From Whitmania pigra (lineage: Eukaryota > Annelida > Clitellata > Hirudinida > Haemopidae), in NCBI GenBank assembly GCA_021613335.1, contig JAJTWR010000228.1, positions 1 through 64,000 of the forward strand: a stretch of 64,000 nucleotides of DNA, in the 5' to 3' direction. Positions 54,328 through 64,000 of this stretch are shown piece after piece. Each line of letters begins with the position of its first letter. The first letter of the stretch is position 1. Below the pieces are notes generated by a model. It was given only the letters and a program-made list of their open reading frames with translations. It had not been told where the DNA came from and ran no database searches. The position numbers and the translations under genes were made by a program.

Positions 54328-55396
54328 TCAGTTATCTTCGTATTTCTTGCATAAGACCTTAAAAACGTCGAGCATGCAGATGCCACAGATGAAGGCCATA
54401 AAAAGTATGAACAGGATGGGTAAGGACATCACACCCCAGACAGGCCACACAGAAACTGTCAGGCTGGAAAAACAGTGATGTATTACCAGATTATTGTAGT
54501 ATACTAATTTAATATAATAATACTAGTTTGTTATTCCTTGTGTCTGCAAGTATATGGCATTTAAGATGTAAAGAACTTACTAGTTGCTATTAGTTATAAC
54601 TGATCTATATTTGGAATAGTCGAAACAATAATGGCTATGGTACTACATCCATTGTTGCCATCAGCATTACTGTTAGTGTTACTAGGGTGATATTAAGCAT
54701 TACCAACAATTTGATGCAAATAATGATTATAACTAGTTAACTATACTGCACGGACATTAGAATGGCTCACCATATCCCAAAGAGGACAGCACTGGCACTG
54801 GCACAAGGAATGGCAGAGGGGTACATCTTGTCCCAGTCATCAGGGTCAATGTGTTTGATCATGTAAACATACAGTATCAGATACGAGGTAACAAACATAA
54901 GCACTGCGAAGCATAGTATAGTCGCATGCATCCATGACCTGGAAGAATTAATGCATTCCAGATGAGTCAAGTATTAGTTGGTCAACAAAGACTGCTTTTT
55001 ATTATTTTTCTTGCAGCCAGCAAAGATTTCGAAAAGCAAAAGCTTAGAAACTCTCACGTGTCTATCCTGTCGTCGTATAGGATTGTTTTAAAGAAGTCTG
55101 TGTAATAGCAGACGACTACGGCGGCGATAATCCAAGCAATATTTTCTAGAGAGAATGGCGACGTTTTTTTATATCCGATTTTTTTCTTGTCGATATCGAC
55201 GGAATCATTATCAACTTGAGTCTGCGCTCTATCCTCTATTTCTTCGTCTAAAATAATTAAAAAGAATTTAATAGTTTAAGCACTTAAAGAAGCAGAGGAG
55301 AGCGGAACGATAGCAAGGTTTCTGAAATTTGCCCGGAACTAAAATATCTTACTGGCCTATTCTCAGACTTTCTATATGTCTAAATCTGGCAGCCAT
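54328..55396 (-). CDS. TMEM128: Transmembrane protein 128 homologue
   Basis: Exons 55061-55247, 54781-54938 and 54328-54463 join in phase. The product has four hydrophobic segments: NIAWIIAAVVVCYYTDFF, ATILCFAVLMFVTSYLILYV, YPSAIPCASASAVLFGI and VMSLPILFILFMAFICGICM. The WI-A-VV-YY-DFFKT start of TM1 and the YP-A-IP-ASA-G loop match TMEM128 (family knowledge; the vertebrate protein is about 165 residues). The start is uncertain. An ATG at 55396 (MAARFRHIESLRIG) has a good donor but is out of phase with the next exon, so a microexon or another start may be missed. The cellular role is poorly known; it is presumably an ER or endomembrane protein. Confidence 0.8.
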
Positions 55397-55794
55397 CCTG
55401 GGTAAGCGATCCCGACGCTAAGGCAACAACACAGATCCTCGGGCTATTTTGGAGCGATGAGACGACATACCAGATGATGGAGATGTGGGAAATTTTTATT
55501 TTCATTTAGAATTATAAAATTTAAATTTGTCACTATTAATTGATGCATTTAATTTGTTTAATTATAAATACATTGTAAAATGTTATTTTAATAGTTTTGC
55601 ATAAAACTTGGCATATAATGATCGTGCAGAAGACATCATTTCGATTTTAGTAAATTTCAAAATGTTTAAATTTTTGCGGCATCGAATGCTGAGAATTTTG
55701 TTGTTTGAATGTAGTTAAGAGAATCGAGTTTGTTTACAAATAAATATCCGACTCCCAACTTGCACGAATTTTGCCATACATTATCTTTAAAGCT
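55397..55794. promoter_or_regulatory. Short bidirectional promoter between TMEM128 and MAPKAP1
   Basis: The two start codons on opposite strands are only about 400 bp apart, so the genes probably share a promoter region. The part near 55400-55450 is GC-richer than its surroundings. Confidence 0.55.
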
Positions 55795-58700
55795 ATGACT
55801 ATGCTAGACGATCCCTCGTTTTTGCTCTTCCATACAAAATCGGCTTTTATAACCAGTGATGAAACTGGGGCTTGCGAGCTGATCATGGAGAACGAAGACA
55901 AATTTTACACTGCCGAGAAGCCAAGATCGTTGTCATTCCTTAAAAAAGAGAGGTATGTGAAGGGAGTTTGAGTGGATGAAATTATTTATTGGAATTACTA
56001 TGTTATTTAATGCAGGACACTGAGCCCCGTAGACACTGAATTGCCTCATTCTCCAGACATCTATCCGGATATGGATTACAGTTAGTGGAAGTAAATTTTT
56101 AAGAACCATTATATAAGATTTAAGGATATATAGTCACTTATTTGGTGTTTAGAGATTTTGAGATAACAAAACTCTGATTATTTGATAGGCGGACATAGAT
56201 TCCGCTCAAACACAGCCCAAAGGCTTGAAAAGCTGCTCATTGAGAAGCAGAAACAGAGCCACATTCAAAGAATAACTTGGAAGCAAATTGAAAATGATGG
56301 TAGGTCTTGGATTACAATGAGTAATGATTGGGTGACTGATTGTGATTGATGGTATTAATGATTATGGCAATGAATTCAACTTAATTAGCCCACATCAATT
56401 TCAATGCAAATTAAATCTTTCGTTATTTTAAAACAAATTATATCATCTACTATCCAGTTGTGCCAAATCTTCATGAAATCTTCCAGAAGAGAGATATCAT
56501 ACCGACATCAGAAAGAAAAATGGCAAAATCCATGCTCTCCAAGCAGATAAAAGAGTTTGACAGGATGCAAGAGGGTAATTGTTTTGGGAAGTATGCCAAG
56601 TTCAACGGCAGGGTTGGTTTCCAAATTTCTGACAGTTTTTGGTAGTTAGAATGATGATTTTTTTTATTTTTTGCATTATGTAAATTACTTTCACAAAATT
56701 ATAAACAATATGAACATTTGTTATTAAATGATTATTCTTCGCAGTAATAATTGTTCTGACAATTTATGAGCTACAATTGAATGTCAAACATTTGTTCAGC
56801 CTTTGTATGGCACAAACAACAACCTCGTCAAAATGATTGACATATTCCTGACAATGGCGCCGCCCAGTGAGAGAGGATTCGTTATGAACATCGTCGTCGT
56901 TAATAATGCCAAGATCAGGGACCTGATTGGTCTCATATGCTGGCAATATTCAATTGAAAAGAGGGAACCAAAATTGAAGTCATTATTAGTTGTTTATTGT
57001 TGTAATAATAACAATAATAATTGTTGTTGTTATTGTATTTGTACGACTATAATTGTTGACTTTTTAGTCTTATTTTAAATTTGTTGTTTATTCAAGATTA
57101 ATTTATTTTGTCTCATCTCCAGATTATTATTGTTTTAATGTTCTGAAGTTTAATTTTTTAAAGTTTTGTTTAAATGAAGACTTAATTGTTTTTGCAATCC
57201 AGGCAGGATGTTGACCTTTACGAACTGTACATGGCTGAAGACAATGGGGAGGCTGATCGTGACTTCCCTCCGCTTGATTCACGAGAACCCATTGCAAAAT
57301 TTGACTTCGCCCGCCTGGCATTGGTCGAGAAAAATTCTAGTCCCTCCCATGCTGTGCCTATCAGGACCAATCAATGGTCAGAGAGGACGAGTCCCTCTTC
57401 TTCCACAACGTGCAATTTGCTCGAAAGATTCAACATTAAAAGTTCCATTTCAATGTGATTAAATGGGTTATTGTTTGCTTTTTGAAATGGTGGTAGGGAT
57501 AGAATAATTGCGATCATTTATTAATTAATCAATTAATTTATTTATTTAAACATCTGTTTGATCATACAGTCACATCCCTGGTTCAGGAGTGGTGATCCTG
57601 AACACGAAGGAGCCTGGAAAGAATTTTCAAGTGGTGAGAGACATCCTCATTGAAGTCGTAACCAAGGAGAAGCTCGGTGGGTGGCCTCTCATCTTTGATT
57701 AACATTTATGTGGAAGTTTATGACTTGTGATTATTTGCAACCCTGCATTGCTTTTGTTTATCTTTGATTTCCACAATGTTCGGACACATACTGAAACAAA
57801 TATGAGGTGGGTTTTGTGAGGCCAGCGCTTGTCTTGGTTTTGAACATTTTGATAACCATCAATTATTGGCATGCTTGATATTATTGTTCTTATTATGGAT
57901 TGATGCTATTGTTCTGCTAATGTTATCATCACTGTTGCTTGTTTGGATCACCATACATTTAAATATTGCTTTCCTTAATGTTTACCATTTTTTTCATCTG
58001 CTACCCTACTACTTCAGATGCCAAGTATCACCTGGAATGTTTGGATAGACCAGGAGTCGTCATCGACAATGACCTACCTATCGATACCCTGGACTCGAAC
58101 GACCTGTGTTTAATTAAAAATTTGAGTATGTTAAGCTTTTTTTAATGGTTCTGTTTTTGTTTATAATTTTATTTATAACATTTATCTGTTATTTTCTACT
58201 AGTACTGATGGTATAATTATGGTTGTAGTAATTTCCTGTGATTGTAGAGGCTGATTGGATGTTGCTTTAAATAACCAGTGAATGGCAACAATGGAGATTA
58301 AATAATAAATTAACATTTAATGTGCCTATGGGTAGTTATGATTGACTATTAAATTATTGAATAATTTTTGTCAACGTGTTATTGTCATTATCAAAATATC
58401 ATAATTAATGTAATTTCTGTCTACTCCAGATTCTTCAGTCTTCCCAGTTGCCACATACACTGTTCAATTGTTGCCAAAGTTCATGCCAAGCATGGAGGTC
58501 TACCTTGGTTTGAGAAGCTCCTCCCTTTTTAATAACTGCATTTATTATGCTAATTTTTTCTAAGTTAGTTTTGTCAAGTCACCACAAACAGTTATTAATA
58601 CATTGTTGGTAATGACAGCTGTACTTTATGCAATTATAATAATTAATAATTATTATTATCATCATTATTGTTGTTGTTCTTTTTACTAAAGGTCTAATAT

Positions 58701-59454
58701 CTGTTTAAATGATGATGTGGTTGTGAAGATGGATATATCTTGGAGATGAGTCTTATTTAGAATAAGAACATTGTTATTGTTGTTGCTCCAGTCACCTCGG
58801 ACAAGAGGATAGAAATTCACCTCCTGAAACAACCTGTTCCGTTTTCTCTGAAGCAGATGAAGCAGATCATTTACGTTGAATCTTTGCTCGAATGTCAGAA
58901 GGTGGAGGATAAAACTACCACCTCTGCATCATCAGGTGGGAGCCTTTAAGTGCTTTTGTGTTAGCGGGGCCACTGATGCAAATTTTATGTTATGATCAAA
59001 AAAGGGTTTTAAAACTAGGGTGTGTCCAAAAAAATTGCCTCCGGGCACTTGAACCCCTCTGCCCCAGTGGCCCTGTGTGTTACATATGATTGTTGTCTAC
59101 TGGCTGATTGTTGGCCGTGATTAGCTCACACATGGCAAAAATTATATGGCTGGTCTCTTATCATGATTGCCACTGATGCCTTATAAATAAACACATTATT
59201 ATTATTATCATCATCATCGTGGTTGTTGTTGTTGTTATGGTTATTGTTGTCTTATGACCAATCAAACTTTAAGAATTTCCACCTTTGAACTTTGTCACTC
59301 AGGCAGCAGCTCCAGTGTTTTCAGGATAACGTTCAAATCACCTCAAGGCAAAACTAAACAAAAGACTTTCGCATGTGAATCAACAGTGGCAGATGAAATT
59401 GTGTTGAGATTGAACAAGCTGATACCAGAACGGATTTCAGCAAAAAGCCAATAG
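55795..59454 (+). CDS. MAPKAP1: SIN1, mTORC2 subunit
   Basis: Eleven exons close in phase: 55795-55952, 56016-56080, 56189-56299, 56458-56612, 56800-56978, 57203-57454, 57570-57676, 58018-58125, 58430-58507, 58792-58935 and 59303-59454. They give 1509 nt, 502 residues (vertebrate about 520). The start [18 protein letters not shown] and [11 protein letters not shown] match the SIN1 N-terminus. [13 protein letters not shown] is the next conserved block. The CRIM domain, which binds the mTORC2 substrates SGK1 and AKT, has [35 protein letters not shown] and [16 protein letters not shown] Ras-binding-like and a PH domain follow ([35 protein letters not shown], ending ISAKSQ). It acts as a scaffold in TOR complex 2 at membranes. 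Confidence 0.95.
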
Positions 59455-60084
59455 CAAAGACTTCTTTATTTATTTACTATTAGTACTTAATGCTACTGCA
59501 CCTTTTTGGCTGCTGTTACATCGGTTTTTGACTGGTTTACTTCTCAAAAATATCTTCTCCATCTGCTCACGGGATTCAGAGGATTATTTTGTTAATTAGT
59601 TGGTTAATTGGTCAAACAGAGACTGATTAGCTTTTGTTAAAATATGTATCTTCTTCTGAAAAAGAGGATAGCACAATGAGTGACCACGAATTTATTGGAT
59701 GTCAAAACATTGTGGTTAATTCAAAGTATTGATTAATGTTAATGGTGGAGTCAAGAACTTATTTATATGTGGCCATTGAAAACTATTAATTAACTTTTAA
59801 AATAATTATAAAATTGTTTTAGTAAAGGTCGTGAGAGCATCAATTAAGTTTCTCCTGGTGCCCCTACTGTTGTAACAAATTTAAGAAGCCGCAAATGCTA
59901 CAAATAAAAATTCGTTTCTTAATGTTGCAATAAATTTTCGTCATATTCCTGAGAAATAATTTGCCCAGTTGGTTGACTCCTTCTGTCGACCGACTTACAA
60001 AACAAATCATACCCGACATCTGTCCTTTAAACTCCTGGAAATCAAACCGAGGTGTGGCCAACAGTGTCGTTTCTATTATAATTA
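59455..60084. other. 3' flank of MAPKAP1, no other gene seen
   Basis: AT-rich sequence; short frames only. Confidence 0.4.
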
Positions 60085-60621
60085 TTAATAGAATATCACA
60101 AGTCCGGTCCCAGAACTGATGCCCATTGCTTGGTACAGGGTGGAAGCCCTCAGCACTGGAACGCTGAAGATGAAGAAACAGTGTTTCAGCTCATAAGCTG
60201 TGACATCCAAGTCCAGATTTATAACGTTTAGGGTACTGTGCCACTCTGTTTTGAGGATGAAACACCATCGACTGGTAATGGTGGTATGTTCTTGATCACT
60301 TGTATTTGAACTAACAACCTCCTTTAAATACCTCTTAATTTGCTGTAAAGCCTTCTGGTAATAAAAGAAGCTATCAAGAATATGACTTCTCGGTAACTCC
60401 AGCTTCATAATCCTTCCCTTAAACCTCGTATTTCTGAATCTGATTTCAAGTGTTGATGTGTCCTCCTTGTTGTACAAAACAATTTCTCCTTTTCCAGCTC
60501 TAATTCCTTTGCTTTCGTAAAAGATAGTTAAACTCCTGATAGGCACAGCAACTCCGAACTGCTGTTCCATTTCTATGACGTCACAATGGAGATTAATGAA
60601 AGATAGTTGGGATCGATACAA
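60085..60621 (-). pseudogene. Truncated member of the tandem-RRM (ALYREF-like) family
   Basis: A 178-residue open frame with two RRM-like repeats: IRSLTIFYESKGIRAGKGEI with RFKGRIMKLEL, and LNVINLDLDVTAYELKHCFF with MGISSGTGLVIF, where it stops inside the RNP1-like loop. Repeat spacing and the GxSSGTGxVxF signature match RRM1-2 and RRM4 of the gene at 12.1 kb. The first strand of repeat 1 is shortened and the last repeat is cut off. It is therefore probably a decayed copy, though still open for 537 bp. Confidence 0.65.
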
Positions 60622-61198
60622 CCTTGAGGTTGGAAAATTTGTTTAGAAACTTCGAACGTATTATCTTCTGATGCACTGCTGTTGGTCTCTATGTAAAATA
60701 GCTAACAAAAATCTTTGGTGGAATAACCAAACTTTAAACTCTGTGGTCGAGGGCTTGGAGTACAGTAGTAGTAGGCTTTCTTGTGCTCGTTTATTAAAGG
60801 TCCTAAATTAAAACTGAAGAAAAATAGTTGTAGTAAGCTAAAAAAAAAAGTTGTAATAATTAGTAATAAAATAAATTTTCAAAATTGCCAAAAGTTGAAT
60901 AGTTGTGACATGATTTGATCCACAACAAAATTAAAGTTTTACAGTTAAAATAAAAATAAACAAATAATATAATAACTAAGTATTTACTTTAATGCTAGAA
61001 ATTAAATTTATTTATAAAATTAAAAACGCGAGTCTTTGTTTATGTCTAAAAGGGAACTTTCTGCAATAGGATGTTCTTGTTCTGCAGGCCTGGGCTTTTT
61101 AGCCGCTCAATAAAATTAGTATGGTCATCCCGTTAAGCCATTAAGTCCTCTAGAATATTACGATCGTTGCTTTTTTAACCAGTGCTGACAAAAATAAG
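60622..61198. promoter_or_regulatory. Upstream region of the NKAIN gene
   Basis: AT-rich with no coding frame. It presumably includes the promoter and 5' UTR. Confidence 0.35.
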
Positions 61199-63637
61199 AT
61201 GACCTGCAATGTCAGATGCACTTTGGTTGTCTTCTCTATTTTTCAAATCGTGAGTTTGTGATTACGTAAGACTTTTTATTTTTCTTGTTTTCCGTTCAAC
61301 CATTTTTGTAACGCTTTAGTGAGTTCTAAAACATTTAATTCAAAAGCATTTTAATCTGCCCATTATTTGTATTTGTTTCCATTGAAAGTTAACATTTTAA
61401 AATTCTTTACATTTCACTAGATAGCAATAGCAGAAAAGCAAGTTTTTGATTTGCTATGTTTTTTATGGACCCCTATAATGTTGAACTGTCTGCACCTCAT
61501 CATGACTGTGATCGTTCTGGTTGGAATATGTCGATACATCTACAGGATTCTAGTCATTGTGAGATCATATTTACAATATTTTTACAAAATAAAGGAACTT
61601 AATCACAACCATTAATGCCTTCACTAAAGATAGTTAGGATTTGCATATCCTAGTTGCAGCATTTAATAGCGTGCGATGTAGTATTATTTCATTTATTATT
61701 TTTTCCAGTGTTTCGGTTTGTCATTTCATTGTTAGTCATCATTCTTAGTTTTTAAAAATCATTTTATAAAAATTTTATTGAATCAATGCATCTGATTGTT
61801 TATGCAATCTGTTTTTATAATTTATTATTATTTATATATTATTGAATAATATTGATTATTATTGAACAATATTGAGTATTATTGAGTATTATTGAGCATT
61901 ATTGATTATTATTGATTATTATTGAACATTATTGATTATTATTGAGCATTATTGAGTATTATTGAACAATATTGAAACTTGAAACTAAGTTTTTTGGGGG
62001 TGAAATATTATTTCGTCAGAAGTGCTGATGCTGTTGATCTCAAGAAAGAATTATTGCATGTGCAACAATCTGATAATTTATTTATTCATGCAATTAAAGT
62101 TCTATGGTAATGATCATTATTTCACATTCCCTTTAGTATTCAGTATGGTGTCTGGTGTGGACGACTTGGAACATCTTTGTCGTCTGCTTCTATTATGAAG
62201 TTGGGGTGCTGAGGAGGGTGAGTGAGGCTTTCATCATCAGTTTCTTTATTATCATATTCCTCATATTTCTATACAAGGGCTATTTTAATATTTGTATTTA
62301 GCCAATTTTGTGAGTGCCTTATATATCCAGATAGGATGTGAAGGCACTTTTAATCGATCCACAATTTACATAGCGCCCCTACCCGACTGTAGGTCACTCC
62401 CTGGCAGTGCAGGCTAGGTTGTGAACACAACTGATAATGACTTTTTATTACCATGACATACAGACATACCCATTCAGCCAACCTGCATCAATATAATTGT
62501 CGTTGTGAAAATGTAATTACTTCTATCAAGTAGATCTAATTATATCCTATGATCTTTCGTGTCCAGGATCTCCCAGTCATGAACCTCGGATGCACCAGAC
62601 TTGACTGGTTCCCCAACGGACTTCTGGGCTGTTCCAATGTCTTCGTGGACAATTCCACCTCCGATCCCAACAATTTTACCTTGGATCCGACGGTGTTTTC
62701 AGGGGATACCGAAGCTGCCACGTACCTTTCAACTCCTCTGCTCTCAGAGCTGGAAACCGACATTGCAGAGGAGAACAACTTCCTCATCACTGGACCCTGG
62801 CTGCCCAAGGGTCAAACAACTCCGACACAAGAAGAAGGCTACACCACTGTATCCAAACTTCTTGACAAGTCCCTGACGGTCGAGCCATTTGACGGCGACA
62901 TCCTCAGCAATGACAGCTACCCCGTGGATGATCTTTTCCTGGAGTCGCCAGAGCCCCTGGGTGGGGAGAAGGAGTCGGTTGCCTTGGTGTCTCTGTCTTA
63001 TGGGACCCTACAGGTCACCCATGCTGCTGTGCAGTGCTTTTTAGCTGTGAGTGATAATTAACATTTGTTTTAGCATTTTGGTATTTTATGATTGAGAAGT
63101 GGATGAGATGGTGGCAAATCAGTAATAGCAATGGCTAGGATAATGTCAGTTTTGCTTTGCCTTGCTGCTGGAGTGGGGGAGATGTTTATAATGTAAAATA
63201 ATATATTATTATAACGTATACATGCGCTTGCTGATGTCTTATCACTCATGCATTCATATTGTTTTGATAAGAGCCTTTGAAACTGGGAGCTGGGGGGTTA
63301 CATGGATAATATTGAGGATTATGAATGGTGATGATGATGATGTCATTGAAGAAGATCATGATGAAGATGATTTGGCTATGCTGGTGTTAATTGTCTGTTG
63401 TTAGTGGTGATATACTGTCAGACTCCTAAGCATCGTGGTTTGTCTTGATGACAATCCCCTCTGCGATGATGTTCATGATGATGACATCTATGCTAGTGGT
63501 GGAGTTGATGTTGATTCAGTGTGGTTAATGGTTGAATTTGATCAGGATTGTAAGCATCAATCAACCAATGATTTAGGTTTGCTGCTTCATCCTGACATGC
63601 ACCTTGGCCCACATCTATTCAGAGGAGGAAGACTCTT
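61199..63637 (+). CDS. NKAIN: NKAIN family (Na,K-ATPase-interacting) membrane protein, 3' end beyond window
   Basis: Exons 61199-61249, 61421-61558, 62137-62217, 62567-63046 and 63577-63637 join in phase. The start [17 protein letters not shown], then [40 protein letters not shown] and finally [15 protein letters not shown] follow the NKAIN order (first hydrophobic segment, RQxFDFLGxxWAPI-like block, W-T-WN-CFYxEVG, C-terminal helix with SxEEED). The exon 4 loop has about 110 extra, acidic residues with N-glycosylation sequons NST and NFT. A good donor (GTGAGTG) follows 63637, so at least one more exon lies outside. The in-frame stop TGA just after the donor would otherwise end the protein at EEEDSCE. 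The family interacts with the Na,K-ATPase beta subunit at the plasma membrane. Confidence 0.85.
61840..61978. repeat. ATTATTGAxxATT minisatellite in an NKAIN intron
   Basis: About ten variants of a 10-12 bp unit (ATTATTGATTATT, ATTGAACAAT, ATTGAGTATT, ATTGAGCATT) in tandem. Confidence 0.85.
62290..62490. repeat. Dispersed short repeat, copy B (NKAIN intron 3)
   Basis: Has TTTACATAGCGCCCCTACC, GGCAGTGCAGGCTAGGTTG with TGAACAC, TTATTACCATGAC and CCAACCTGCATC. These are the same blocks in the same order as at 52.3-52.5 kb. A possible third, weaker copy (TTTATGTGGCACAATG...CCAAGGTGCTT) lies near 50860. Confidence 0.6.
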
Positions 63638-64000
63638 GTGAGTGATTTGTTGATCTCTTGCCTGACCTCTAACCCCTTGGTGTCACATTTTCCACGTAAA
63701 CAAATCTTTCAAGCAAATATCTGCTTATGATCCCAGCTGCTGTGTTTGGTTTAATTGTGTCTATCCACTGACCTACCCTCATAATGGGTCATGAATTAAG
63801 TTGTGCTTTTGATATGAACAAATATTGTCTTGTTGACATTTAAATTATGGATTGTAATTTCTAATGAGATGCCAACTTATACATTTATTTATATTTGTTG
63901 CTATCCATACGATGCATAATTATAACCATGCTAATTTGCTTTATAAGCCTGAATTTTAAGTTGACTAACCAATGGAAGAATATTTTATGCTAATAAGGTA
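63638..64000 (+). other. NKAIN intron 5 to the window edge
   Basis: AT-rich intronic sequence after the exon 5 donor; no further exon seen before 64000. Confidence 0.5.

Overview
This window is AT-rich nuclear DNA from a non-vertebrate metazoan. The genes have many small GT-AG introns, and the orthologues are animal-type: ETFA, GIGYF, O-GlcNAcase (OGA), TMEM128, MAPKAP1/SIN1 and NKAIN. The transposon load is rich: hAT elements, CR1/L2-like LINEs and an R4/Dong-like LINE. I cannot name the species from sequence alone.

The left third (1-22 kb) is almost entirely repeat. It opens with a ~180-bp satellite. Next is a decayed restriction-like-endonuclease LINE on the minus strand (about 1.0-5.9 kb) lying inside a split TAA/ATT microsatellite. 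A very large compound hexanucleotide array follows, with a duplicated flank (5.9-7.2 kb). At 8.24-10.53 kb several DNA transposons are nested, and two hAT insertions there have perfect 8-bp target-site duplications. An intronless gene for a four-RRM, ALYREF-like protein sits at 12.1-13.5 kb. After it come a CR1-like LINE that has lost its reverse transcriptase core and is itself interrupted by a MITE carrying telomere-like repeats (13.9-17.6 kb), and a degenerate DUF4371-type hAT (18.2-20.8 kb).

The rest is mostly genic. ETFA (minus, 22.3-29.0 kb) has nine coding exons whose phases close exactly to 337 residues, and one intron holds a LINE with two complete ORFs in antisense. A DCP2-like decapping gene with a single in-frame stop (plus, 30.3-31.7 kb) precedes a broken intronless UPF1 copy (about 32.9-33.7 kb). 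GIGYF (minus, 34.9-43.2 kb) and OGA (plus, 44.6-53.3 kb) are divergently arranged around a 1.4-kb spacer. TMEM128 (minus, 54.3-55.4 kb) and MAPKAP1/SIN1 (plus, 55.8-59.5 kb) are head to head across about 400 bp. A second, truncated member of the RRM family lies at 60.1-60.6 kb. An NKAIN-family membrane protein gene (plus, from 61.2 kb) runs off the right edge.

The cellular genes do not form one pathway. Three of them, however, touch mRNA decay or translational repression (DCP2-like, UPF1 copy, GIGYF). SIN1 and OGA are nutrient and growth signalling components. Exon limits were set by hand from splice sites and reading-frame phase; those marked approximate are not resolved.
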